This document shows positions 37,780 to 47,770 of a stretch of 64,000 nucleotides of DNA, one piece after another. How positions within the stretch are numbered: position 1 is the first letter of the stretch; each line of letters begins with the position of its first letter. Both the position numbers and the translations under genes were made by a program. The DNA is from Lutraria lutraria (Eukaryota > Mollusca > Bivalvia > Venerida > Mactridae): positions 43,121,137-43,185,136 of the forward strand of contig OZ026833.1 of NCBI GenBank assembly GCA_964023205.1, written 5' to 3'. A model generated the notes under the pieces. That model was not told the DNA's origin, made no database searches, and worked only from the letters and a program-made list of their open reading frames with translations.

Positions 37780-38802
37780 TCATTTGCGTCTTTCGGTTGA
37801 TTTTCGTTGTTTCTTTGATTCATCGTGGAGTTCTTCTGCCGGAGTAGGTGGAGATCTAACCACGTTTTTCGATGATTGTTTATTTGGTGTTTTCGTGTCC
37901 GATGAATTGCGTACGAATTTAATCATTGTCTGTTGTCCGTGTATTTGTGTCGTGTTAGATTTCTTTTGTTTTGGTTTGTTAGTGTCCATGGCACGAGTTT
38001 CAAGATGTTCAGTATTGACAGCATCGGGTATGACGGTCGTTGTTTCACGTTCATCGTCGGATTCATCGATATCTCTCTGAATAGGTCCATTAAAAGCGTC
38101 ACATTCGCTCTGTTTATGTCCGGATTGTTTGCACTGAGTGCAAACCCAATCATTTTCACAAATAGCAGTTGTATGGCCTACTTGTAGACATTTGCTACAT
38201 TTAGGCTGTCTCTTAATTTGGCCGCGATGGAAGACGGTTGCTTTGAATTGACCAAATGCCATGAATCTATTCAAAGGAGTTTTCAGCGTTGAGGCTTTCA
38301 CAATTATCAGACGGTCACCTGTATCGCAGTTAGTGAGTTTACCTCCAATGCGTAGTTTCTCGCGGTAGGCTGATATCACTTCAATATCTCTGCGAATTAG
38401 AGTATGGCTAATTGTACCGTCATCAACTGAAAGCGGTATGTCTTTCACTCTGATGCGAACAGTATTTTCACTGTCGAGTCGTAGTGGATTAGTACTCAAA
38501 ATCGGTAGACGTTTACCCCGTAAAATGACCCCAGCCGAAACTAGGTCAACTTTGTCATCTAAAGTCTCGACATAAATGCGCCACATACCCCGAACTCTCT
38601 GGAGACCTGTAATATGCGTCGGTTCAATGACATGTGATAGGCTAGAATATAGCTCCTCATGTTTAAGCCACAGATCTTGATCCGGTTTTTTATCACCGAA
38701 CAGATCTCTCTCTTGAAAGAATACCAATGGGACGCCATTTTGTTTTTCATACGTGTCACTATCGCTTACTTGATTTTTATTTTCCAACATATTTACTTCC
38801 AT
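37780..38802 (-). CDS. LINE ORF1: RNA-binding protein with two CCHC knuckles
   Basis: Intact 340-aa frame. Two zinc knuckles are visible: C202-x2-C205-x4-H210-x4-C215 and C221-x2-C224-x4-H229-x4-C234. A basic, Ser/Thr-rich C-terminus follows (ending KKQRKSTERRK). In related LINEs this protein coats element RNA in the ribonucleoprotein. It lies upstream of ORF2 on the same strand with a gap of about 740 bases. Confidence 0.85.
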   Translation of the reverse strand: MEVNMLENKNQVSDSDTYEKQNGVPLVFFQERDLFGDKKPDQDLWLKHEELYSSLSHVIEPTHITGLQRVRGMWRIYVETLDDKVDLVSAGVILRGKRLPILSTNPLRLDSENTVRIRVKDIPLSVDDGTISHTLIRRDIEVISAYREKLRIGGKLTNCDTGDRLIIVKASTLKTPLNRFMAFGQFKATVFHRGQIKRQPKCSKCLQVGHTTAICENDWVCTQCKQSGHKQSECDAFNGPIQRDIDESDDERETTTVIPDAVNTEHLETRAMDTNKPKQKKSNTTQIHGQQTMIKFVRNSSDTKTPNKQSSKNVVRSPPTPAEELHDESKKQRKSTERRK

Positions 38803-38961
38803 ATTTTTATATATCCAAATTTTTATTTATGTCCATATATATTCCGTTCAATTTACACTTATTATTATACATTCATATGTCCGTTTTCGTTAATAAATCA
38901 CTGTTTTGTAGGAGACATGTGCAAGACACAACCTTGGTAGTATCGCTTACTTCCCCTTTTT

Positions 38962-39432
38962 TCAAGTTTTAAGAATGAAATGGATAAAGTACGAAACGAA
39001 ATTCAAGATGTTGTCAATGAACAATTAAAAACATTGCAAAGTGTTCAACTAACTACAGAAAAGAGTATCCGACAAACAGTTGCGGACATAAGGCTCGAAT
39101 ATGAAGAAACTGTATCAGGTCTTAAAGATTAGATGAATAAACTACGGAATGACATTTATGATGATATAAATGAACAGTTAAAAACGTTGCAAAATGTTCA
39201 ACTAATCGCAGATTCAAACACAGGACGAATAAATCGACTTTCTAACTCTGCAGCTAATGTTGTAGATGACGTTTCAATGACGAGAACAGCTCTGAATGTG
39301 AATCAAGACAGTATTATTCAGCTGACGAATACTGTTCGTAAATTAACTTCAAACTTTCAAATGAGTAGTGTTTTTCTTTCATTGCTCAACCAAAACATGA
39401 AATGGCAATGTCATGCAGGTTCCAGCTATTTT
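38962..39432 (+). repeat. 471-bp direct repeat flanking the LINE, right copy
   Basis: Second copy of 32141-32611. It carries the same premature TAG and ends at the inferred nick CTATTTT/ATCGG. Confidence 0.9.
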
Positions 39433-39798
39433 ATCGGAAAGGGTGCCACGTGGAACGAATCTAAGCAAAGGTGTAACGAACTCGGAGTTAAACTTGCAGA
39501 AGTAGAATCAAAAGAAGAAAACAACTTCTTGGTTGAATTTGCGGCTAATCAAGGAATTTCTGAACATGGAGTATTTCTGGGCGCTACTGATAGAGATATT
39601 GAAGGAGTGTGGAAATGGGATGGTAGTAAGAGGAAAACCGATGAAACGTTCAATAATTTCAAAGGATCTGAACCGAATGGTGGGAGACGTGAAAATTGTC
39701 TACAGTTGCACCGACATGTTGGTTGGGCTTGGAATGATATGGTCTGCAGCCAGAGATTAGGATTCATCTGTGAAATCATTGAAAGTGAGGATATGTAA

Positions 39799-40201
39799 AA
39801 CCAAATACGTTATGTGTCTGCGCATGGCTTTTCTTTCAAGCCTTATGATCGTAAAATCTTACTTAATGCATTAAAAAATTGTAAATAGTCAAACCTATGA
39901 ACAAAGGTTATACAAAATGTGGCCTTTATTGACGGGTGGTCTTTTTTCGGAAAACATTTTGCTCTAAATAATCAAAATCGGATTTTAAAACAATGACCTT
40001 TATTCACAGAATGGCTTTTATTCGGAGGTGGCCGCTAACACAGGATTGACTGTACTGTATTATTATATTATCATCTTTATTTTCTCTATGTATAAAACAT
40101 GTACGATTAACCTTTATTCAACGGCTGACAATAAAGAATCAAATCAATGTTAGGAAGCGAACATTGTGTTTGCAATACAATTGCTTTAATGTATCGTGAT
40201 C
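39799..40201. other. 3' flank of dead lectin, nothing recognised
   Basis: AT-rich. An AATAAA near 40126-40131 could be the old polyadenylation signal. No open frame of note. Confidence 0.4.
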
Positions 40202-41875
40202 GGATGTTTGGTCATATCAAGTTTCACCAATTTATAGATTTGAAAACCAAACCATAATTATATACAAATGATTTGAAAGAAATATCATATTTGGTTGGTC
40301 TTCTATAAATCAATATCGCACGTAAATTACAAATTTTTGAACAACTATAACTACTCTGTAGATAGTAATATATTACAACTAATAGCTTTAAAATAACTAT
40401 AAATGTATAATGCAGGGAACGGTGCCTCAGAGTTTTGCTAACGGCCTCTGTTTGTTAGATACTTGACTTTCTGTAATTTATATCTATATATTCAGTTATC
40501 TCAGTTCAAATAGTTGGGAACAAAATGCGGAAAGATGTACGTGTCACGAACGATGACTGATCGGCATGGATATTTAAGCGGATAAGGAAGGGGAGCAACT
40601 TTCTTTTGAAGATTAGACCATATCTTAGCCGTATGATTCTTGTGGTGTTACCCTTCATGTATAAATACTGAAGGTCTGTTTTACTTTGTCTCTTTGTATG
40701 TATTCTAGAATCTTGTACGTATATTTACAATAAATATTAAGAACACTTGTTGTTTCGTTCTTTATTCATGAAGGACTCTAGACCTGCATGGATGACAGGA
40801 AAGGTTACAATGTGTCATGTAGAGTGAATGATCTTTTCTGAAATTTTGGACCATACTATAGCCTTATTTAGATGCATATACACTGCTCCAATTTTATAAT
40901 TTGTCACCCAGATTTTGAAATTTTATAAATATGAGATATCATTAAATATTTCAAGTACATGTAATCAAACACAAAAAAGAAAATGTCATTATTTTTTAGA
41001 ATAAGTGGAGCTTTTATAGAATCAAGCGACATTTTACGCTGCATTTGTGCAGCAAGCGATGGACCTTCTCACAAAATATTAAGAATAGACCAAGTTGACC
41101 GATTATAAAATGTGAGCAGTGTATATTCAACGTATCGGGATTGGTTAAAATCGCTAAAATAACGTAAATTACGTTATTTACAAAGATTAAATATCAGACT
41201 TTAATACCAAGCAACAAAGAATTCTAACCGAACGCTCAAAAATGGTGTTTTATTGCGATAAATACTGCACCCCTATATCGACTTTTCCTTATCAGCGTTA
41301 AACATCTCTAACGTAATGTGCATTGTATTGGTACGATATGACACTATTAATTCATTATTGACAAAAATTGTTATAAAATCTCTTACTAGACATCAAACCT
41401 GGGCGTGGTTTCAATCATAGAACCGTAAACATTAGCGATTTTGATTGGCTATCAAAATTGAATGGGGTGCGTCAAATATATGAGACGATAATGATCCGAC
41501 ACTTTAATTGTTAATTGCTCAGCTTAAAAAAACACACAGTAGGTGTCATTTCGAATTAACATTGCCGTCTTATTTGTAGCGGAAATGTTAATTTAGGGAA
41601 CCGTGCCTCAGAATTAAAGTCAAGTATCTAACGAACGCATGACGTTATAAAAACAATGAGGCACTGTTCCCTGCATTATACATTTATAATCAATTTAAGT
41701 CTGTTTGGTGTAATATATTCCTATATACAGAGTAGTAATCGTTGACCAATAAAATGTAATATTTGTTTCAAATCACTTGTAATGCACTTAATGCAGTGGG
41801 TTTATTTTAGTATATAATTATGGTTTAGTTTTTAAATCTATAAAGTGGTGAAACTTGATTTGACCTGATATCCAA
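40202..41875. repeat. Foldback-like element with ~265-bp inverted arms
   Basis: The left arm (40202-40470) is largely the reverse complement of the right arm (41616-41875). Shared blocks include ATCAAGTTTCACCAMTTTAT, AATGCAGGGAACRGTGCCTC and GTTAGATACTTGACTTT in left-arm orientation. The 1.15-kb interior has no coding frame. The right half is duplicated directly at about 43120-43840. Confidence 0.7.
40879..41123. mobile_element. 245-bp MITE inside the foldback-like element
   Basis: Ends TACACTGCTCCAATTTTATA and, reverse-complemented, TACACTGCTCACATTTTATA, flanked by TA on both sides. TA flanks suggest a Tc1/mariner-type origin; that is inference. Confidence 0.6.
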
Positions 41876-43119
41876 GCCCGTTACCTTAAGTTAAGTTAGG
41901 CAACTTTAAGATTGTATAACGGTTCGGAAAGTTACGACCGATAATTTTATATATACTTCCGACCTTTTTGTGTATGATTATCGGTATTACAGAAAGAATA
42001 CAAAAACAACAGGGCTGGGACTACTGTAATGCATTATTTGATATTCAAACATTGCCGCATTTAATGTACGTTATAATCTGTATGGAAATACGGAGGTTAT
42101 GGATATTGATAAAATGACTTGCTATAGAAAATATAAAGCAAGACAACTCTTAAATCGGTCCACTCAACAGGCTCGTACAGAGTTAACCGATGATATTTAC
42201 ATGAACACTTATTTCATTTTAGACATAATTGATAGTTAATGGCTTCGTGCCTTATATCTGCTATTTTTGTTGCCTTTCTAATACTGTTTAGTAAAAGGGT
42301 ATATCCATTGTTTATAAAAAAACTATTTCACTGAAAATGTTTAACTGTCATTCTTTTTTGTCGAACAGATTTCCCGAAAGAAGGTTAATATAACTGTGCA
42401 TAAACAGTATACTAGTATAATAAAACACTTAAGTTTGTTTTATTTCAAACCATATCGTGATGTAACAAGGTTACCAAAATAAGATGCTTTATCGATATTT
42501 AGATATACAATGTACATGTAATATTCTTCTGGTTTATCGAAATTTAGATATACATGTAATACTTTTCTGGTTCGAAACCTACATTACAGTCTGACTTAGC
42601 AAGAAAAGAAATACTATACTGTCCGCCGTACTCCTTACATCATTATTGGCGGAATTCGATAAAAATGTCGGTAATTCCGAAAGCCTTTAAAATAGAATGA
42701 TAATTGGACACCCTCTGAGTGTCGATTTCATTGATAATGATATGTTCCTACCGTTGTCTCCGTTGTATGTTAGTTTAACTGAGTTGCATTAGGCAATGAA
42801 AGAAGACAATGAAAAAATTCGGGATTCCTCGCCAGTATTGCTTCCTTAATTAGGTGACGTTAAAATGGTTCTGGTCGTCATGATGTGTTGGTGCAGAATC
42901 CAGACCTATTTATGCAATGCAAACAGTTCGAATTTTCTTTTTATATCTATCAATGTTCATAAAACGGTTGTCAACCAAGGTATTTGTAATCAAATTAACG
43001 TAAATTTCAAGATTTCAAAGATATTTGTGCAAAAGAAAACATAGGCGTGTGAGGGAGACGTGGACGTTTTCAACGAAGAAAAAAGCCTTACCAACGTAAA
43101 TCTGGAACAGATCATACGT

Positions 43120-43840
43120 ATATATACCTACTTTAATGTATCGGCATTGGTCTCATATGTTAAAAAAACGTAAAATGATATTTTATATAAGATTAAATAT
43201 CATACTTTAATACCAAGCAAGAAAACATTCTAACCGAATGCGCAAAAATAGTGTTTTATTGCGATATACACTGCACCCTTTCATCGACTTTTACTTTATC
43301 AGCGTTAACCAAAATTGAATGGGATGCATCAATTAATCGAAATTCGTTGATTTCATGAGACGATAATGACCTGACACTTTTATTGTTAATTACTCACTTA
43401 CAACAAAACACAGTAGTGGCAGTTTCGAATTAAGATTGCCGCCTCATTTGATAACGGATTTAAAAGCAGTTTTCGGTTTTTTGTAGCGGAAATGTTAATC
43501 TCTGGAACCGTGCCTTTTTAATAATTGTTTTCATTTTTTATTTATGGCGTATTATGTTATAAAGAGCGGGGCTCACGGTACAGAATTTCTTTAAAGTCAA
43601 GTATCTAACGAACTATTTGTTGTAATATATTCCTATGTACAGAGTAGTTATCGCTGTTAAAAAAATTGTAAATTACATGCGATATTGGTTAACAGAAGAC
43701 TAACCAAATGTAATATTTGTTTCAAACCACTTGCAGTGAACTTTATGCAGTGGGTTTATTTCAGTAATAATTATGGTTTTGTTTTTAAATCTATAAATTG
43801 GTGAAACTTGATATGATCTGACATCTAATCCCGATAACTT
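43120..43840 (+). repeat. Direct duplicate of 41120-41875
   Basis: Long matches in order, such as TTTAATACCAAGCAA, TTTTATTGCGATA, TCATCGACTTTTMCTTTATC-like text, TGTAGCGGAAATGTTAATC, and AAAGTCAAGTATCTAACGAA. It ends at the same TTGGTGAAACTTGAT block as the arm above. Identity by eye is moderate, so the duplication is not recent. Confidence 0.65.
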
Positions 43841-44189
43841 AAGTCATATATTGACGTACGTTTGTTTACAAAACAAAAATCATGTTTAAATGTTTTGGCG
43901 CGAATAGATATCGTTTTCGATAAGTGATTATTGGATGTCTATCCATATTTAATGATATTGTTGAGTATTGTTTGAAAAATAAAGATTGGTTTAATGTTGA
44001 TCGTGTAAATGCTCGAAACTTATATTTACAGACCTTACATTTGTTTGACAAGAACAAATCTATCGAGAATGTAGAACTATTGTTGAAATGCAAATCTCTA
44101 TATACAAGAATGGCGTTAAAGGTGTATTCATATGTAAAATTCTTCTCAAAAGATGCAAGGTTAAAACTTTTATATTAAGTATGATACAT

Positions 44190-46125
44190 CAAGTAGAGAA
44201 CATCTACCAAGTATGTTCAAGTCGTGGCCCTAAAGTAAAAAATATAAGGGGGTCACTTAAATTTAGAAGTATTAAAAAAGATGTAAAAATCATCTTCTCC
44301 AAAACTGCAAAGATTAAAGCGGCGTATATACATTATACTTGGTATGTATCACAAAGCCTCATAGGAAAATATTGAAAAAGAAATCTTCCAAGGTGCAAGG
44401 CCTAGTTAAAGTTTTAATATTTGGTATGTAGTATTGTGCAGAGAACATCTACCGTTACCATGTTTGTTCAGGTTAAAATTGGTTGTGCTCCAGGTGTCAC
44501 TTAATTTCAGATTTGTAAGAGAAAAGAAAAATATACCTTTCCAAAAAAGCAATCTGTTGATAAATTATCTACCCTACTTTTTCTAAAATGATTTGTATTG
44601 GTTGGCAGTGTTATGCTCTCTATCAAGCAAAGATTTTAAGATAAAAGTAGGTGAGCGACTATAGAGCATCACGGTCCTTCCATAGTTTGAAAAAGGCCAT
44701 ACCCATCGTTTATGAAAAATTGTTTCACTGAATTTTTTTAATTATCTTTTTTTCGAATATATGTTTTTTTCGAAAATGGGTCACTGTTTGCGTGTATGAT
44801 AAAAATGTTTTTTTTTTAATTTACTCAAAATCCTGTTGTAACCAGTATACCACATGCAGTGCTTTATCGAAATTTAGATATGATGTTTTTCTGTTTTCCG
44901 TTACATACGTTACAACTTGACTTAAGAAGAGACTCCTTACTCTCCAAACATGAGTCATTTTCAAGCAGCTATCAGTTATTAAGCATATATCTTATGTCTG
45001 AATTACAAGAAGTAAATTACTTGTTCAAAACAACATATATGCGTCGGGGCAAGACGGGGGAGCAAATTATCTCGGACACCACTATTAAAGTGGGCCGTTA
45101 CAATATCGTGCTTTCCCTCCAAGAAAAACTCTTCTTAATAACTTAAATCTAGAATCACTCCTAGTTTGGTAACGAACATACATTAAACATTGTCAAAATT
45201 TAAGCTTTTTCATTGACGTACATAATTCAGTTGAATACAATAACGTGATTCATTTCGTAGACTAATCGTGTCAATAGTATCTGCTACATCGCAATCATCA
45301 TATTTAAACGATCTTCCATACTATATATACTTGCATCATTTTTATACAGTTTCTACTCTTGTGTTGAGTTCTTAGTGTATGATTACTCAGGTAATAAGTT
45401 GAATGTGAAGATATGATTATGATACAAAGTCGAATATCTTAATAATTATTGGATGTTTTTGCTATCAAGGATCTGTTCGAATTTCTATTAATGCAATGTA
45501 TATTTAAAACACATACTCGTACAAGTGGTTCAATGCGTATTATAATAGAGCATAAGTATTCTCTCCTTGAAATGAAGTGGGAAATTGTATTTTAACAAGA
45601 TACATATAAATGTAAAACTATGCTAAAACTATTGTTACTTCATAAAAAACAGTCTACCACGAAACATAGAAAGTCAAGAACATATCTTTAGCGATATACA
45701 GACATGATGTTAATACAATATCAATAATGAATAAAAAGGCGATGTTTGCAAACGTTGTACAGCAAACCACCAGTATGTTTACAAAAGAACATTTGACTGT
45801 TCAGATTTTAAACAAAGAACATTGTAACATCTCCATGCATGGTGTATACATGTACTCGTATGTGTCAAACAAGTGTACGTGTTTATTTGTATACATGTAC
45901 ACTGTTATAAACATGTAAGACAAAATTAATTTAGAAAATACTTTTAATACGTATTGTATTTTGACAGTGCCCCATCTAACATCTAGTGCCGCCACTGGCA
46001 ATTCTTTGAATCCCGGATATATATTTATACGCGTACAGGGTTATCACGATTACATTTTTTAGATAAATTAAACTTCTCAAGCTCTTCGCTGTGCCAGGTT
46101 TTATCGTCTACAATTTACAATTAAC
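44190..46125 (+). repeat. Duplicated upstream block of lectin paralog 2
   Basis: Matches about 55390-56948 in the same order. Landmarks are ACCACATGCAGTGCTTTATC, TTTCAAGCAGCTAYCAGT, TTGTTCAAAACARCA, TATTAAAGTGGGCCG and the GCTCTKCGCTSTGCCAGG leader. A fainter third version precedes the dead lectin at about 30780-31010. Confidence 0.65.
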
Positions 46126-46223
46126 AGCAAATCAAGGATGTATTCATAAACTGTATATACGTATATATATATACAGTGTTTATAGTTATTTCGTACTGTC
46201 ATTCAAAACTTACTGAATCCAAG
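46126..46223 (+). promoter_or_regulatory. Conserved lectin proximal upstream block (paralog 2)
   Basis: AACAGCAAATCAAGGATGTA, ATTCATAAACTGTATA, a TATATATATA run near 46161-46173 and CTTACTGAATCCAAG directly before ATG. The TA run is a possible TATA region; no start site can be fixed from sequence. Confidence 0.5.
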
Positions 46224-47267
46224 ATGATTCTAAAAACAGTAATTGGAGTGTCTTTCATTTTAAGTGTGAATTGTCAACTCTTTGATGTTAAATGGCGTTT
46301 AGGGAAACTTGAGGAGAAATACTTTAGGGAAATGACAGAGCTAAAAGAAGGTTTAGGTATCGTAGTGGAAATGATAAATAATAAGACTTGCGCTTGTGGT
46401 GCAAACAACGGTACAAGAGAATATGGAAAAGTGCGTGAACTGGGTGACAAGACAGTTGACGTGTTATATAACGATATCACACAAAAGGCATCAGCAACAT
46501 TGACTGGAATTAAACGTGCTTTCGTTGAAGAGAAGGAGAATATCCGGAAAACTGTTGCGGAGATAAGGCACGAATATCAAGAAACTGTATCAGGTATTAA
46601 GGATGAGATGGATAAACTACGAAATGAATTGTACGATGATACAAATGAACAATTAAAAACTTTGCAAAGTGTTCAACTAAATACAGAGTCAAATACAAGA
46701 CGAATAAATGAACTTTCCAGCTCTGTAGCCAATGTTGTAGATGACATATCAGAGACAAACAGAGCTCTAAATGAAAATGAAGACAATATAAAGCGGTTGA
46801 CAAAAACTGTTCGTGGATTACAGAAACCATCTGTATTCCTTTCATTGGCAAGCCAAAACATAGAATGGCAATGTTATGCTGGTTCCTGCTACTTCATTGG
46901 GAAGAGTGCTACATGGGAAGAATCTAAGCAAATGTGTAACGAGTTCGGAGCTAAACTTGCAGAAGTAGAATCAGAAGAAGAAAATCAGTTTTTGATTAAC
47001 TTTGCAGCTGAGCAAACCAAAGGATTATCTGACTATGGTGTATTTCTAGGGGCATCCGATGCCGATAAAGAAGGAACATGGAAATGGGTAGCTAGCAACA
47101 GAAACGCCCGGGATACTTACATTAATTTCAAAGGACGCGAACCGAATGGTGGAACATTAGAAAATTGTCTACATTTGTACCGACAAGCAAGATGGGGTTG
47201 GAACGACTGTCGCTGTAGTTTCAGAATGGGATTTATCTGTGAATTCACAGACAACGAGAAGATCTGA
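46224..47267 (+). CDS. Secreted coiled-coil C-type lectin, intronless (paralog 2)
   Basis: 347 aa from ATG 46224; the frame is open 16 codons further upstream (46176), but 46224 starts a clean signal peptide (MILKTVIGVSFILSVNC) and matches the start in paralogs 1 and 3. Order: signal peptide 1-17; NKTCACG with two cysteines at 56 and 58; coiled coil about 70-200; C-type lectin domain about 214-341 with EPN 306-308, ENC 313-315 and WND 326-328. After WND it reads CRC, one cysteine more than paralog 1. Calcium ligands are complete, so sugar binding is expected. The coiled coil matches unit 2 of the dead copy. A poly(A) signal follows at 47393. It is closest to paralog 3, 10.8 kb downstream, within a shared duplication. 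Ligand and tissue are unknown. Confidence 0.9.
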   Translation: MILKTVIGVSFILSVNCQLFDVKWRLGKLEEKYFREMTELKEGLGIVVEMINNKTCACGANNGTREYGKVRELGDKTVDVLYNDITQKASATLTGIKRAFVEEKENIRKTVAEIRHEYQETVSGIKDEMDKLRNELYDDTNEQLKTLQSVQLNTESNTRRINELSSSVANVVDDISETNRALNENEDNIKRLTKTVRGLQKPSVFLSLASQNIEWQCYAGSCYFIGKSATWEESKQMCNEFGAKLAEVESEEENQFLINFAAEQTKGLSDYGVFLGASDADKEGTWKWVASNRNARDTYINFKGREPNGGTLENCLHLYRQARWGWNDCRCSFRMGFICEFTDNEKI

Positions 47268-47392
47268 AGAAGAACAATAGTATGCGAATGACTTCTCTCT
47301 TGAAGATCGCTCATTATGCTCTTCATTTATAAGATACCCTTTATGTTGTTCATATATTTTGTGACTATTCAATTACAAAATGTAGTACACTA

Positions 47393-47398
47393 AATAAA
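47393..47398 (+). terminator. Polyadenylation signal of lectin paralog 2
   Basis: AATAAA 126 bases after the stop codon, at a plausible 3' UTR length. Confidence 0.55.
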
Positions 47399-47584
47399 CG
47401 TGTATGGAAAACCTTGAAGCAGAATTATGTCGAGATCTACTGGTTTATTCTACTGCTGACAATATCACTGTGAGGAACTGAGATTGTTTATTAGATACTT
47501 AATTATGTACCAGAATTTATGTAGTCGAGTGTGCCGTAATACAACGGATATAGTATTTAGGTAAAAAATGGAAGTCTCATTTTT

Positions 47585-47770
47585 GAAACTTGAACAATAG
47601 TTCATCTTTCCATAGCTGTCACTCTCTCGGCGCGCATGAAATTTCATGCGGACCTATGTACTACTATCTACATCCGTACTATTGTTAAACTCGTTTCATG
47701 TTCAAGTCTATTAAGTTTAGTTTTCATGAGTACTTTCAGCACTTTGATTACTGAAATGAGCACTGATATA
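47585..47770 (+). repeat. Dispersed repeat, CTCGGCGCGCATGAA family
   Basis: Matches 58235-58400 downstream of paralog 3 (TTTCCATAGCYGYCACTC, ATGAGTACTTTCAGYACTTT), extending the shared block past the gene. Other copies are at 17945 and 30475. Confidence 0.6.

Larger units (their letters stand above)
32608..38961 (-). mobile_element. Near full-length LINE (Tx1/L1-like) with A tail
   Basis: Minus-strand element with ORF1 (38802-37780), ORF2 (37042-33262, one frameshift) and an AATAAA (plus TTTATT, 32638-32643) placed 10 nt before a 20-nt A tail (T run 32608-32627). The 5' end is near 38961. The downstream target reads CTATTTT then ATCGG, matching the TTTT/A-type nick preferred by L1-like endonucleases. 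Clade is inferred from an LADD RT box, an apurinic-type endonuclease and two CCHC knuckles in ORF1. Confidence 0.92.
31768..39798 (+). pseudogene. Coiled-coil C-type lectin, dead copy split by a LINE
   Basis: The start ATG (31768) still encodes a signal-like peptide. An extra G near 31845-31849 shifts the frame, ending at a stop near 31890. The frame then runs on in the lectin register through the CxC region and coiled coil to an in-frame TAG at 32309-32311, where paralogs 2 and 3 have GAG. At about 32611 a 6.35-kb minus-strand LINE interrupts it. After the LINE, 471 bases of lectin sequence are repeated (38962-39432, with the same TAG at 39130-39132) and the gene continues to 39798 through a full lectin domain with EPN and WND. 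In the downstream copy the first domain cysteine is serine (AGC at 39424-39426), whereas the upstream copy keeps TGC. The coiled coil has two 51-codon units (32099-32251 and 32252-32404). With three independent lesions, no full-length product is possible. Confidence 0.92.

Noticed and set aside
39133..39798. Independent lectin gene starting at 39133
   Set aside because: It lacks a signal peptide, begins just after a premature stop, and is the continuation of the dead lectin after the LINE and duplicated segment.
46176..46223. Upstream in-frame ATG as the start of lectin paralog 2
   Set aside because: The extra 16 residues are not shared by paralog 1 and would bury the signal peptide. ATG 46224 matches the conserved CCAAG-ATG context.
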